Shown: positions 24,435-39,116 of the stretch, piece by piece
Layout: each line of letters begins with the position of its first letter
How positions within the stretch are numbered: position 1 is the first letter of the stretch
Source of the DNA: Allobaculum sp. Allo2
Lineage (GTDB): Bacteria; Bacillota_I; Bacilli_A; Erysipelotrichales; Erysipelotrichaceae
Length of the DNA: 64,000 nt
Direction: 5' to 3'
NCBI RefSeq assembly: GCF_022701175.1
Contig: NZ_CP078088.1
Coordinates: forward strand, 1,364,001-1,428,000
Program-made: the position numbers and the translations under genes
Notes under the pieces: generated by a model
The model's database searches: none
The model's input: the letters and a program-made list of their open reading frames with translations, nothing else
What the model was told of the DNA's origin: nothing

Positions 24435-24473
24435 TGAAAACGCCTTCAAAAAAGTTTATCCTATCTTTATACC
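24435..24473 (+). promoter_or_regulatory. CcpA (cre) site and promoter of the sialidase gene
   Basis: TGAAAACGCCTTCA (24435-24448) matches the cre consensus TGWAANCGNTNWCA at 13 of 14 positions. It overlaps a possible -35, TTCAAA (24445-24450). A possible -10, TATACC, lies 17 bp on (24468-24473). This arrangement predicts repression by CcpA with HPr-Ser-P. Confidence 0.5.
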
Positions 24474-24593
24474 TATCATTTCGGCTGGATCATCGGGCAC
24501 TTCTGACCGAAATGGGACAGTTCTGTTTCTTCTCAACGATTAGGGCAAGTCTGAAGGAGGGGCAGAACCGGATATCAAAGGAAAGGAAACTTC

Positions 24594-27500
24594 ATGAAAA
24601 ACGAATCTGTTCCGTCCTTCTGGCTGCAGCACTCGCCATGCCTTCCGTAATGCCGTCCTACACACTCACGGCATTCGCGCAAGAGCAGAACGAAACTGCG
24701 CCGCAGGCGGATACAACTCTGCTGTACAGCCATGACGATCTGGTCACACTCAATAACGGGGACAATCCTCTTACCGTCACGGATGTTGCGGAACTCGCGA
24801 AATTTGCTGCACTCGAAAGCTTCACCTTTGAAACGAGCTTTACCTGCACCAATGCGCTTTCTACCGTGTTCTTTATCGGCAATTCTTCCCAGAACTCGCA
24901 CTATATGAACGTCTTTGTGACGAATGGCGGTACCGTGGGCATCGAAACCCTGACAGCCAGCGGTCAGAAACCAGTCGATACAAGAGTGGCACTCACGAAC
25001 ACAAGCTTTGGTGAAGAACATCTCCTTGCGGTTTCGTTCGATGCAAAATCGACGGTGAAATTTTATATCGACGGAAAACTGGTTCATTCCGCGAATGTAA
25101 CTGCGAACGCGGTTAAGGATGTTCTCAGCGGTGTCGACTACGTTGGATTTGGCAAGGGAAATCGCGCAAGCGGAGGAAACAACTATCCGATGAGCGGAAC
25201 GCTGAAAAATATCCGCGTTTACTCGGATGCAAGATCCGGAGAGCAGATCATTCAGGATCAGCTTGGAAACCTCGCAACTACTGCCTATTCCGGCGGTTCT
25301 GTCTATGATGCGAACGCTGCCAGAAAGACGGATACGAGCACGGAAAGTATTGATTCCCTTAAGGATATGACCGAAGGCACCTGGGCGGTACGCTTCCGCA
25401 TGGACGGATCCAAAACGAATGGACTGAGCTATCTGGCTTCCTTCTCTCAGGGAAGCGTCCGGGATAATTTTGTCTCTCTGTACCTTCACTACTACAACAA
25501 TGAATGGCGTGCCGGAATTGATGCACCAGGCAAGAATATCGGCGCATATAAAGTCATTCCTGACACAATCAACGTAACGGATCAGCACTGGCACGATCTG
25601 ATCGCAGTTCGCTCCGGAAATAACTGGACATTCTATCTTGATGGACAGTCTCTGGGAACGGCATCCAGCACAGATGCAGGCTGGTTTAATAAGATCACTG
25701 CCCCCGATACGATTTCGTACGGTTTCTGCAAGAGATCTCAGGCAGACATCATGAACCCGTTTGGCGGATCGATTGAAAGCATAAAGGTTTATCCGGGAGT
25801 TCTGAACGCAATAGAAGCTCAGCTCGCTTCAGAAAGTCTTTCCCTTTCTGGGCAGACTACCGTTAAGGACGGCTATCTGTCCGATAAGACAACACTGTTT
25901 GAAGTCGGCTATGACAAATCTGCAGCTTATCGTATTCCTTCGCTGATTACGACCGACAAGGGTACCGTGATCGCGGGTATTGATAAACGAAACGACGGCT
26001 TTGCCGACCAGGGAAATATCGACCTGGCCATTCGTCGTAAAGAAAGCGGCAGTACGGAATTTGATGATCCGATTATTATCAGCGACCTGCTTAAAAGCAG
26101 GGCGGAAAATCCGCAGTTATGATCGACTCTCTGATGATGCAGGATCTCGACGAAGATTCGCCGCACAAAGGACGCATCCATCTGCTGGTCGACATGTTTA
26201 CCCAGTCCAACGCAGCGATGGAATCTGGAAACCAGGAAAACGGCGACCAGTATCTTCATATTGGAAACAACGCTTACAGAGCGGTTTATAAAGACGGGGA
26301 ATCACAGCCCTACGCAGTCGTTGAAGAAGACGGCTACGGTATCGTCTATACGACTACCGGAAGCGGCGATTCCATTCAGCTCGGTACAAAGACGGACTAC
26401 ACCGTAACGCTTCATGGACCGCAGCCGTTTACAACGCTTGGAAACCTGTACAAAAACGGAGAATACGCCGGCAATATCTTCATGAACGAAGACGGCCCAG
26501 ACAAGGGCGAACTGCATATGAAGAAACATATGAGCATCTGGCATTTCTATTCCGATGATGACGGCAAGACCTGGTCTGAACCGCAGAACATTACGCCAAT
26601 GGCCAAGGAATCCTGGATGACATTCTTCGGAACCGGCCCCGGCCGCGGTCTGCAGCTGACGAATGGCCGTCTGGTAGCACCAATCTATACCGCAACGAAA
26701 AATAACTTTGGCGGTTCGCAGTATTCCGCCACAATCGTATCGGATGACTTTGGCGAAACCTGGAAGCTGAAAAATTCTCCAGTACAGGACGTATGGGGAT
26801 ATGACCGTTCTCAGGGTAACGGAAACATCTTAACCGAAGCCCAGTGCGTTCAGCTTAAGAACAGCGACGTGCTGATGTTCATGCGGGCTACCGGAGGCAA
26901 AGTGAAAGTGGCCCGTTCCACAGACAACTGCGAAAGCTGGGAATCGATCGAAGATACTCCGATCGCCAACGTATACTGCCAGCTTTCTGCCATCAGCTAT
27001 ACCGGTAAAGACGGCAAGGAACGCGTAATGATCGCTACACCGGCCGGACCTGCCCGTACGCATGGCGTAGTCACCGTCGGCGAAGTTCAGGAAGACGGTT
27101 CGATCGATTGGCAGATCGATAAAGCCAAACTAATGGAGCCCACGGGTTACGCTTATTCCTGCCTGACCGAAATCGCTCCGGCAGAAGATGGAACCAAGCG
27201 CTTTGCGAACTTCTATGAGCTGAATAACGATCCAATCGTTATGACCTATGTGGAATTCGATGAAAATTATCTGTATTCCGACGAAGAAGCGATCGAAAAC
27301 AAGGCACCGGAACTGACCTTCACTTCTGCGAAGATGGTCGATGGAAAACTCGTTGTCGAAGCTTCGGCGGATCAGACCGTATTTGCGGCAGGCGATGTGA
27401 AACTGCAGGTCAGCTGCGAAGACGAAACTGCAGAACTTGCCCTCAAGTCGGGAAGCGGTTCGACTTCTCTCGTTTTTGAAGGCGATATCCCATCTGACTG

Positions 27501-28701
27501 GACGTATGCGAGCGCCGATTCTCTCAAAGAAGGCGCTGAACTGAGCAACGTATACGGTAAAGCCGCAGTGATGACAAAGCAGGATCTGATCGACTTTACG
27601 GTTGTTCATCCGGCTTCTATCGTCGCATACACCTCACAGTTCTCTGACTCCACAGCGGAAAATGCCGATGGTGCAGCTGTAAACATTATTGACGGCAATG
27701 AGAAAACGTACTGGCATTCTCACTACAACAATTCACAGGTTATGCCGCAGGTGATTACCTTTGATATGGGCAAGGAAGTTACCGTCGTTCAGATGAACTT
27801 CCTGAACCGCCAGACGAGCACCAATGCCATCTGTAAAGACTTCCTTCTGGAAAGCAGTACAGATGGACAAAACTGGACGGAAGTTCTGGATTCGACAATG
27901 CCGAATACGCAGAAATGGATTCATGTTGCTCTTCCGGAAACCACAGCACGTTACTTCCGCTTCTCGGAAAAGAACAACTACAGCAGCAATCTCTGGGCTA
28001 CCATCGCTGAGCTCTCCTTTAATACGCCAGGCGGAATCGACACACGGGCTGGAGACTTCAGTGCCCTGTCCAATCTCGTAGGCAGAGTCAAGGGCATGGA
28101 AGACGGTATGACAAAGGCTTCCTGGGACAACACCAAAGTCGTTCTGGAAAAAGCGGAAGCCATGATCACTGCAAACAACGCCAGCCAGAGCGAAATCGAT
28201 GCGACTCTGCAGGATCTGCGTGACGTATCCCGTCAGCTCACCACCAAGTCCTTCCTCCAGAAGGAAATCGACCGCTTCAATGACCTCAATGCATCCGACT
28301 ACACGGCTGCTTCCTGGAAGAACTATACCGATATCCGTACGGAAACGATGAATACGATCGATCAGATCGAAACGCCGATTGATATGGATCGCAAGCTGAT
28401 GAAACTGGCCAATGCGCGTCTGGATCTGGAAGCCTACGTTCCGGTAACTGTGGATAAGTCTCAGCTGCAGACTGCATTCAACAAAGCCTATGCTCTGGAC
28501 TTCACACAGTTCAAGGATGGATATAAAGCTCTCGAAGATAAGAAGGCCGAATATCAGGCCCTTCTGAATTCGGATGAAGCGACACAGGAAGAAGTAAACG
28601 CCAAAGCGAAAGAGATCAACAATCAGCTGCTGGCTCTTCGCCTGAAATCAAATTCCGAAAAGCTTTCCGGCATCAAAAATAAGGATCAAGGCTTGAGATA
28701 A
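24594..28701 (+). CDS. Secreted exo-alpha-sialidase (GH33) with LamG, F5/8C and FIVAR-like domains
   Basis: The reconstructed enzyme is about 1369 residues and releases terminal sialic acid from host glycans outside the cell. A signal peptide starts MKKRICSVLLAAALA once one A is restored at about 24600, with cleavage near AFA-QEQ. Two LamG-like lectin domains follow (about 45-190 and 225-400). The GH33 propeller starts with YRIPSLITT near residue 445 and carries Asp-boxes SDDDGKTW and SDDFGETW. An F5/8C (CBM32-like) domain lies at about 1005-1145. Helical FIVAR-like repeats run to the end. A second break near 26110 also looks like a run error. No LPXTG anchor is seen. A cre-like site lies 150 bp upstream. 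No sialic acid catabolic genes (nan) are in the window. Confidence 0.9.
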
Positions 28702-28748
28702 ATCCGTTTCCAAATCCATATGGAACGGTAAGATTTTTCAAAAGCAGT

Positions 28749-28800
28749 AAGGCTGCTGCCTGTCGACGGATTCTATTCCGTTCACCGGCAGCAGCCTTTT
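28749..28800 (+). terminator. Terminator after the sialidase gene
   Basis: AAGGCTGCTGCC pairs with GGCAGCAGCCTT around a 28-base loop, followed by TTTT. Confidence 0.85.
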
Positions 28801-28938
28801 GTATGGACACCGATTCGAAGGAATCGGAGTCCGTCCCGATGAGAAAAAGAGAAAGAAGAATTTCCAACGTCTGTTTTTAAACTTCACATAGTGGCTAATT
28901 TATGTAACCTGCACAATGAATCTGAAACCGCCGGCCGC

Positions 28939-28944
28939 TATAAT
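28939..28944 (+). promoter_or_regulatory. -10 element before the Rrf2 gene
   Basis: A perfect TATAAT. The -35 region (ATGAAT about 17 bp upstream) is poor, which would fit an activated or weak promoter. The Shine-Dalgarno GGAAAGGAAG is at 28991-29000. Confidence 0.45.
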
Positions 28945-29008
28945 GTATTAATAAAAGGGAATGATTAGTTCATTTCGAAATCTGCGATCAGGAAAGGAAG
29001 TGACCTGT

Positions 29009-29414
29009 ATGATTTCTACCCGTGGACGCTATGCCCTGCGCGTTATGCTTGAACTGGCGAAAGGCGATCCGGATCAATGGATTTCCTTAGACTCCATTGC
29101 TCAGACACAGCACATGTCGAAGAAATATCTGGAAAGCATTATTCGTTCGCTCGCAGCGGATGGATATGTTCAGGGACTGCGAGGAAAAGGCGGCGGCTAT
29201 CGCCTTCTGAGGAAACCAGAAGATATTCGCCTGAGCGAAATTCTTCGCAGTGCTGAGGAAGTCTGGAATCGGTAGCCTGTCTGCGAAATCCCGATTATGT
29301 CTGTGATCGAAAAGCGGAATGTGAAACGCTGCCGCTGTGGATCCGCTTCGACGGTATGGTGAACGACTTTTTGACGGACTGACGCTCCAGGATCTGGTCG
29401 ATGGAAACATCTGA
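29009..29414 (+). CDS. Rrf2-family transcriptional regulator (CymR/IscR type)
   Basis: The reconstructed protein is about 135 residues. It starts MISTRGRYALRVMLELA. The winged helix includes ISLDSIAQTQHMSKKYLESI and the wing motif GLRGKGGGYRL, both hallmarks of Rrf2. After a frame break near 29263 the sequence continues with three cysteines in ACLRNPDYVCDRKAEC, then W-hydrophobic and TLQDLVDGN. The C-x8-C-x5-C spacing could bind an Fe-S cluster, as in IscR or NsrR. CymR proteins usually lack it. A second break lies near 29375. The cysK palindrome at 24180-24204 is a plausible target, so cysteine or Fe-S control is likely. Confidence 0.82.
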
Positions 29415-29584
29415 TTGCGCAGGCCCTGATCCCGAACGAGCCGTGAAGAAGGGCAATAAGTTGACATTCTTTTTCGAATGACCTAAGCTTAGGAAGCTGT
29501 GTTTCTGGAAAGCCGAAAATAAACAGCGGCAGAAAGAAATAAGCCGACTATACGTGAAATTGGTTAAAAATTCACAAATAATGC

Positions 29585-29613
29585 TTGCATCGCCTGGATG
29601 CCCGTGTTATTAT
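29585..29613 (+). promoter_or_regulatory. Upstream promoter of rRNA operon B
   Basis: TTGCAT (29585-29590) and TATTAT (29608-29613) are spaced by 17 bp. The Rrf2 gene ends about 170 bp upstream. Confidence 0.5.
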
Positions 29614-29716
29614 AGTTGAGCGCTCAGGGAAATCGCTTCTCTCAGTCGTCAAATCACCTTTAGATATCTAAGAAAACAGCTTAAGTGAAAATCTTGAAGA
29701 ATTTCACGAATAACTG

Positions 29717-29745
29717 TTGACAGAAATTTCTGACGATGATAGGAT
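29717..29745 (+). promoter_or_regulatory. Main promoter of rRNA operon B
   Basis: TTGACA (29717-29722), 17 bp, then TAGGAT (29740-29745). The leader downstream, including the boxA-like GGCTCTTTGAAAAC, is almost the same as in operon A. Confidence 0.82.
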
Positions 29746-29917
29746 AAACAAGCCTTGTGAGAGACATTGATCTTCTCGCAAACAGATGGCTCTTTGAAAA
29801 CTTTACAGACAGATCAAGAAATTCTGAAATACACAACGTCGATTCTTAAAATCACAAAAATACTCGAACAATCATTTATTTTCGAAACATTAAACGCATA
29901 AGCGTTTGAGTCAATAT

Positions 29918-31444
<1,527 letters not shown>

Positions 31445-31710
31445 AAGGAGAAAGTACAAGGAAGTCCATTGGTGAAAGCCGATGGCAAAGAGTAATGAGT
31501 GAGGATTTGTCTGTGAGGTTTTGGAAGAGCGATCTTCCAGAGAATGGATCTTTGAAAAACGAGCATCAGTAAGAAGACATAACAGAAGGTCTAACGAAAA
31601 GTTGAAGAGTAATAAAGATTTAACCGAAAGTTGGAAACAGTTAGTGGAACAGTTCTTACGAAATAGAAAAATCTCGAAACAAGCATAACTAGAACCAAAG
31701 TTAGAGAACT
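31445..31710 (+). other. 16S-23S spacer, operon B (no tRNA)
   Basis: A 266-bp transcribed spacer. It lacks the roughly 41-base segment found in spacer A. A boxA-like element is present. No tRNA is seen. Confidence 0.8.
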
Positions 31711-34580
<2,870 letters not shown>

Positions 34581-34691
34581 AAGATTCGAGAAAGCTATAC
34601 GCAAGAAGCCACTACGGAAACCAACGATGGCGTTAGATCGTTATGTTGGAAGACTGATGTTTGTTTTTGAAAGACCCATTCAAAAAATCTA

Positions 34692-34803
34692 TGTATGGTG
34701 GCGATAGCCTGCAGGATACACCCAGAAACATATCGAACCTGGCCAGTTAAGCTGCAGAACGCCGACAATAGCCGCAAGGCAAAGATAGGAAGCTGCCAGA
34801 CAA
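34692..34803 (+). rRNA. rrfB: 5S ribosomal RNA, operon B
   Basis: About 112 bases, with the same terminal helix as copy A. Relative to A it has three substitutions in the loop A/helix III region and one extra A after GGCC. Either the copies truly differ or this copy contains an error. Confidence 0.85.
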
Positions 34804-34806
34804 AAT

Positions 34807-34856
34807 GAAATCCCCGAAGGAAAAAGGAAAAATCCGATATTCTTCGGGGATTTTTA
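34807..34856. terminator. Terminator of rRNA operon B, possibly shared
   Basis: AAATCCCCGAAG pairs with CTTCGGGGATTT, followed by TTT. The convergent TIR-TPR gene stops 20 bp beyond, so the hairpin may serve both strands. Confidence 0.8.
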
Positions 34857-34876
34857 TTGCCGATCCGATCCTTGCG

Positions 34877-36631
34877 TTATATAAGATCGGGATACAGGGT
34901 TTTGAAACGGTTTCGAATGCGGCCAGCCAGCTGAAGGCTTGCCTGCCCGTTCTCGTTCTGCCCCAGCTCGATATAGAGCGTTCCGAGCGTCTGGGCGGTC
35001 TGCGCAAACAGATCCAGAATTTCCGGGGCCTCCGTAAGGCGAGTCAGCCTGTAAAACGGATCCACCGCCTGAAAAAGATAATCCGCGGCAAGGGAATCGC
35101 TTGAAGTTTCCAGATAGTCCATGCCAACGCAGCACAGAGCACGGGCTCGATATTCCAGACTGATCTCATTTTCTTCAAGCGCCAGGATGTCATTTGAAAT
35201 CTGAAGCAGTTCTGGTCGAATCTGAGCTATTTTTCCATAATTTCCATTACCCATCTCGATACGGAAAAGGATCAGAAGAGCGCGACAGAGTCTGCAAGGG
35301 GTACAAAAGAAGCTCCCTCTTCTTCAATGACCTGCCGACATACATTTACATGATCGATCGCAAACGCTTCTGGATCCGGATCGCCTGCAGCGGCTGTGTC
35401 CGCACCATCGTTACAGAGATTGATCAGATCTTCAAAAGCGTCGAACAGCCAGTCCAAATCGCTCAGATCATCTGGATAGACAATTTTCGCTTTTCGAAGT
35501 TTCTGCATTTCTACAATCGATTTCTGCAGCCAGACAATACCCTCTGCCGGATCCTCAATTCCCAGGAAGCTTTCTCCGAGCAGATAAAACAGCTGCGCTT
35601 TTTCCCAGTAATCGGCTGGGCGGCGGAAAAGCTCGATTGACTTGTCCAGAGCATCCAGGGAAAGGAAAAACAGACCTTGCGCTTTTTCAAAATTCTGCAT
35701 TTTGCAGGGGAGACAGTACAGTGTTCCATAACGGAGGTACAGATCCGCCAGATCCGAAAGACCTGTAGGTATAGCACTCTGGGAGCAGATCGACTGATAG
35801 ATTCGGATCGATTCCTGATAACAGGCGACAGCCCGCGTATACATTTCCTTAACTGTATACAAATCGGCCAGAGTCCCATACGCCTGCACAAACGGTTCCT
35901 GTGAAGCGAGAGTAAAGAAATAATTCGGATAGAGAGTACGCATCTGGATCAGTTCATAAAGCGTTTCTATGGCATCATCCACCTGCCCAAGACACTGAAA
36001 CGCCATGGACAAAGAGAAACGAACTGTAACGCGAAGTGCAAGAGTATCCGTGCTCAGCGTATCCTGGGACAGTCGGTCCAGAAGGGAAAGTGCCTTCTGA
36101 TAATGAAGCACGCTTTGTTCAGGGGATGAATCATTCATAAGGATGTTTCCCCACTGAAGCTGGATCAAAGCCATCTTAAGGATCAAAGTACTTTCCGGTT
36201 CAGCTTGATTCCACAAGGTATGACAGAGCTGTTCTGCCTCCTGGAGAAACTGGATTGCTTTTTCTCCTTCAAAATGAGCGATGAAGATCGAAGCCAGCTG
36301 AAGAAGAACGTCAATTTGAAAGGGAGAATCACATCGGCTCCGCTCTTATTCTGTATTGCCTGAAGCGTGTGCAGCGTCCTTAAAGAAAGTGCTCTCGCGG
36401 TATCAAAATCATAGCCGGGCTCATCCGGGATACTATAGCAGGTGGCCATTCGATACCAGACGATGCTTCTCTGCAAAGCGATGTATTCATTTTCTGCTTC
36501 TTTTTCGACAGAGGACAAAAGCGCATCCGCCTGATGCAGATAGTCGAGGCAGCCTGGATAATTATTTTCGGTCATGGCCATCTGGCCGGCGCGTATGAGT
36601 GCGATCGCATAGTTGATGGGATTGCCAGGCA
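34877..36631 (-). pseudogene. TIR-Sel1-TPR protein, C-terminal part (cut by IS66)
   Basis: This is the C-terminal half of the gene that begins at 41369. It resumes in the same frame after the IS66 duplication: ELPG, then NPINYAIALIRAGQMAMTEN. It consists almost wholly of degenerate TPR helices of about 34-40 residues, for example AMAFQCLGQVDDAIETLYELI, AYGTLADLYTVKEMY and ALCCVGMDYLETSSD. Frame breaks near 36330 and 35270 look like sequencing errors. It ends in KTLYPDLI at 34877. Without a promoter inside the IS this part is unlikely to be expressed. Confidence 0.82.
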
Positions 36632-36707
36632 GTAAGCGTCAAATAAAAGACGGGTATTTTCTCGACCGCCTCCTTGGGATAATTCCTTTATTCAAGGAGG
36701 CTTTTTC

Positions 36708-37094
36708 ATGGAATCAATCATCCCTGCAATCGATCTCGGTATCGATTTCTCCAAAGTTAAAAACATCTATCTGGCTCAGATGCCTGCTGACCTTCGCAAA
36801 GGAATTGACGGTTACGTCTCCCTGGTTCAAGGACCTCTCGCTCTGGATCCGCTGGATGGATCCCTCTTTCTCTTCGTTAATCGACAGAAGAACAAGATCA
36901 AAGGTATCCTTCGTGACGGAAATGGATTCTGGCTTGTTTATAAGCGACTCTCCAGATCTTCCCTTCAGTGGCCTGTCAGCACTGACCAGTCCGACTTCAT
37001 GCGAATTGACTGTTCGCAGCTGGCTTCTCTGCTTTCCGGTCTGTCGATTGTTCCCCAGCCGGCATTTCTGCCACGAACTTATAAGTATGTTTAA
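36708..37094 (+). CDS. tnpB: IS66 accessory protein TnpB, copy B
   Basis: 128 residues, identical to the copy A product, with PADLRKGIDGY and LFLFVNRQ motifs. AAGGAGG lies just before ATG. The frame is intact. Confidence 0.93.
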   Translation: MESIIPAIDLGIDFSKVKNIYLAQMPADLRKGIDGYVSLVQGPLALDPLDGSLFLFVNRQKNKIKGILRDGNGFWLVYKRLSRSSLQWPVSTDQSDFMRIDCSQLASLLSGLSIVPQPAFLPRTYKYV

Positions 37095-37106
37095 ACCAAT
37101 TTAAAA

Positions 37107-37144
37107 GGATGATTTTCTTGAAGGAATATCAAGATAAATCATCC
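37107..37144 (+). repeat. Long hairpin between tnpB and tnpC, copy B
   Basis: The same stem as in copy A: GGATGATTT/AAATCATCC outer arms and TCTTGA/TCAAGA inner arms. It lies 13 bp past the tnpB stop. Confidence 0.6.
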
Positions 37145-37170
37145 CATTTACTTTATCTATCGCTCTAAAT

Positions 37171-39026
37171 ATGTTAAAATTAATACATGATGTGCCGAGC
37201 CCTTACCAGACAATCCGCAACGAGCTCCTCGAAGATCTTCATCATCAGATCAGCACCATGACGGAAGAAGAGAAAGACAAATTTATTGAGGATATGTACC
37301 TGGATCTCTATTTCGCTAAAGAAATCAATAAAGCCGTGAAAAGCGGCCGCTTTGGTCCTTCTACGGAAAAGATGGTTCCCTTGAAACTGGATTACTCTGA
37401 AAACGAGGACGGCGGCCCAGATATCAATATTCTGAATAAACAGCTGGCTCAGCTTGATCTGAAAGCCGATGATTGTTTTAACCGGGCTGCGAAATATCAG
37501 GAAGAGGGAGACCGCTATCGTAAAGAAGCTGAAGATTTAAAGCTCAGTTCTGTTGAAGGAAGCAAGAAAAACCTTCCACCAAGTGCAGAAAGCAGGAAGC
37601 GGTCAAAGAAACCACTACCTTCAGTGTAGAAGGGGAAAAGCGCATTTGCCCAGTTTGCGGCTGTGAGATGAAAACTGTTGGAATGAAACGTCACTATAGG
37701 ATTCATCGGATTCCCGCTCGCTATAGGCTGGAAGAAGTGCTGCGTGAGACAGTCGCGTGCCCAAACAAGTGTACGGATGAAAACGGGAAAGCCATCATCC
37801 GCACCGCCGAACCTGACGAGCCTGCACTGATCGACAAGAGTGTCGCAACTTCCTCTATGGTCGCGGGAATTGCCTACGATAAGTTCGTAATGGGAACCCC
37901 GGCCTATCGTCAGGAAAAGCACCTGAGTCTCACGGGACTGCCGATCAGCCGTCAGACCATGGGCAACATCCTGGAAAAAACTTACGATCTTTATCTGAAG
38001 CCCCTCGTAAAACAAATGATTGAGGATCTCCCAAACTGTAACGTCGTCCATATGGATGAGACGGTTTTAAAGTGCACGGAGGTTAAAGATCGAAAACAGT
38101 CTTCTATGGTTGTCGCCGTCAGCGGAATCTATGAAGAGAACCAGATGGCTGTCTATAAGTTTTTCCCTTACAAGAAACAGGAGTTCGTAATCGCCCTCCT
38201 TGGCGGTTCTTTTCGTCATGCCCTTATGACAGACGGGCTTTATGCATATGCCAACTACTATGGCCCCTGCAGAAAGCTCAACTGTATGGCCCATGCGAGA
38301 AGAAAGATCTTCGAAGCCATCAAAGTCCGGTCAGACTTCGCGCAGTATCAGGCAGACGTCCTGAAGTGGGAAAAGACCACACTGGAGAACGACGAAGAGG
38401 CCGCAGAAGCGGCAGCCCAGCTGGACGAAACAGAGAGACCCGAACCAAGTCCGGGTCTCCAGATTCTGCTCACAGCCCTGTCTCTGTTCGGGAAGCTCTA
38501 CCACATCGAATCCCACGTTGCTTCTTACTCGCACGAGGCGAGAACCGAAGTTCGGCAGGAACTTTCAAAGCCCTGCTTTGAAAGACTCACAAGAGTCATG
38601 ATGGAGATTCAGAGTGGATTCGAGGAAAGAAGCACCGCCTACAGAGCAGCCAAGTACTTCATGGATCGAGCGAACTCGCTGGGAAGGTACCTGGAAGACG
38701 GTGATTATCCGATCGACAATAATGTGGCAGAAAGAGCCGTAAAGCCATTCGTGATCAATCGCAAAAACTTCCAGACTACGAAGAGTATCAAAGGTGCGGA
38801 AGTCGTCGCAGCGTTTATGACTTTGTTTCGATCGGCTGAAATGAACGACTTAAATCCAGAGCGCTACATGGAGTACGTTCTGGATGAACTCAAATGGTTC
38901 AAAGACGATGAAATCGCGGTAGATGTATTGAAGTCACTTCTGCCGTATTCAAAGGATTTACCTGAATATCTTCGAATTGGATACCGTGGACCGGATCCGA
39001 AGTATGAAGAAAACGATGAAGAATAA
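37171..39026 (+). pseudogene. tnpC: IS66 transposase TnpC, copy B (frame break)
   Basis: The main catalytic segment (from about 37668) is uninterrupted, with HMDET, LMTDGLYAY and NNVAERAVKPF carrying the likely DDE residues. The native start is disturbed: copy A reads ATGAATGTG, and here one A is lost. The start given therefore lies upstream, MLKLIHDVPSPY. A second break near 37605, shared with copy A, separates the N-terminal 152 residues from the zinc segment CPVCGCEM. The heptamer AAAGAAA at that point would allow a -1 slip, but an error common to both copies is equally possible. Confidence 0.88.
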
Positions 39027-39029
39027 AAA

Positions 39030-39074
39030 ATACGCCAAGCGGGATCTCGAAAGGGATCCCGTTTAGCGTATCTA
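39030..39074. terminator. Hairpin at the IS66 tnpC end
   Basis: ATACGC plus GCGGGATC pair with GATCCCG plus GCGTAT around TCGAAAG. The T-run is best on the minus strand, so it would stop host transcripts entering the IS. The same hairpin is at 2995-3039 in copy A. Confidence 0.6.
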
Positions 39075-39116
39075 ATATTCAGTCTCGCGTATACCCGTCG
39101 ATTGTTTGACACTTAC

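Larger units (their letters stand above)
36632..39116 (+). mobile_element. IS66-family insertion sequence, copy B
   Basis: 2485 bp, the same length as copy A and in the opposite orientation. An exact 8-bp target duplication, GCCAGGCA, flanks it at 36624-36631 and 39117-39124. It interrupts the TIR-Sel1-TPR gene in antisense orientation. Removal of the element and one duplication restores the host frame exactly. Confidence 0.97.
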
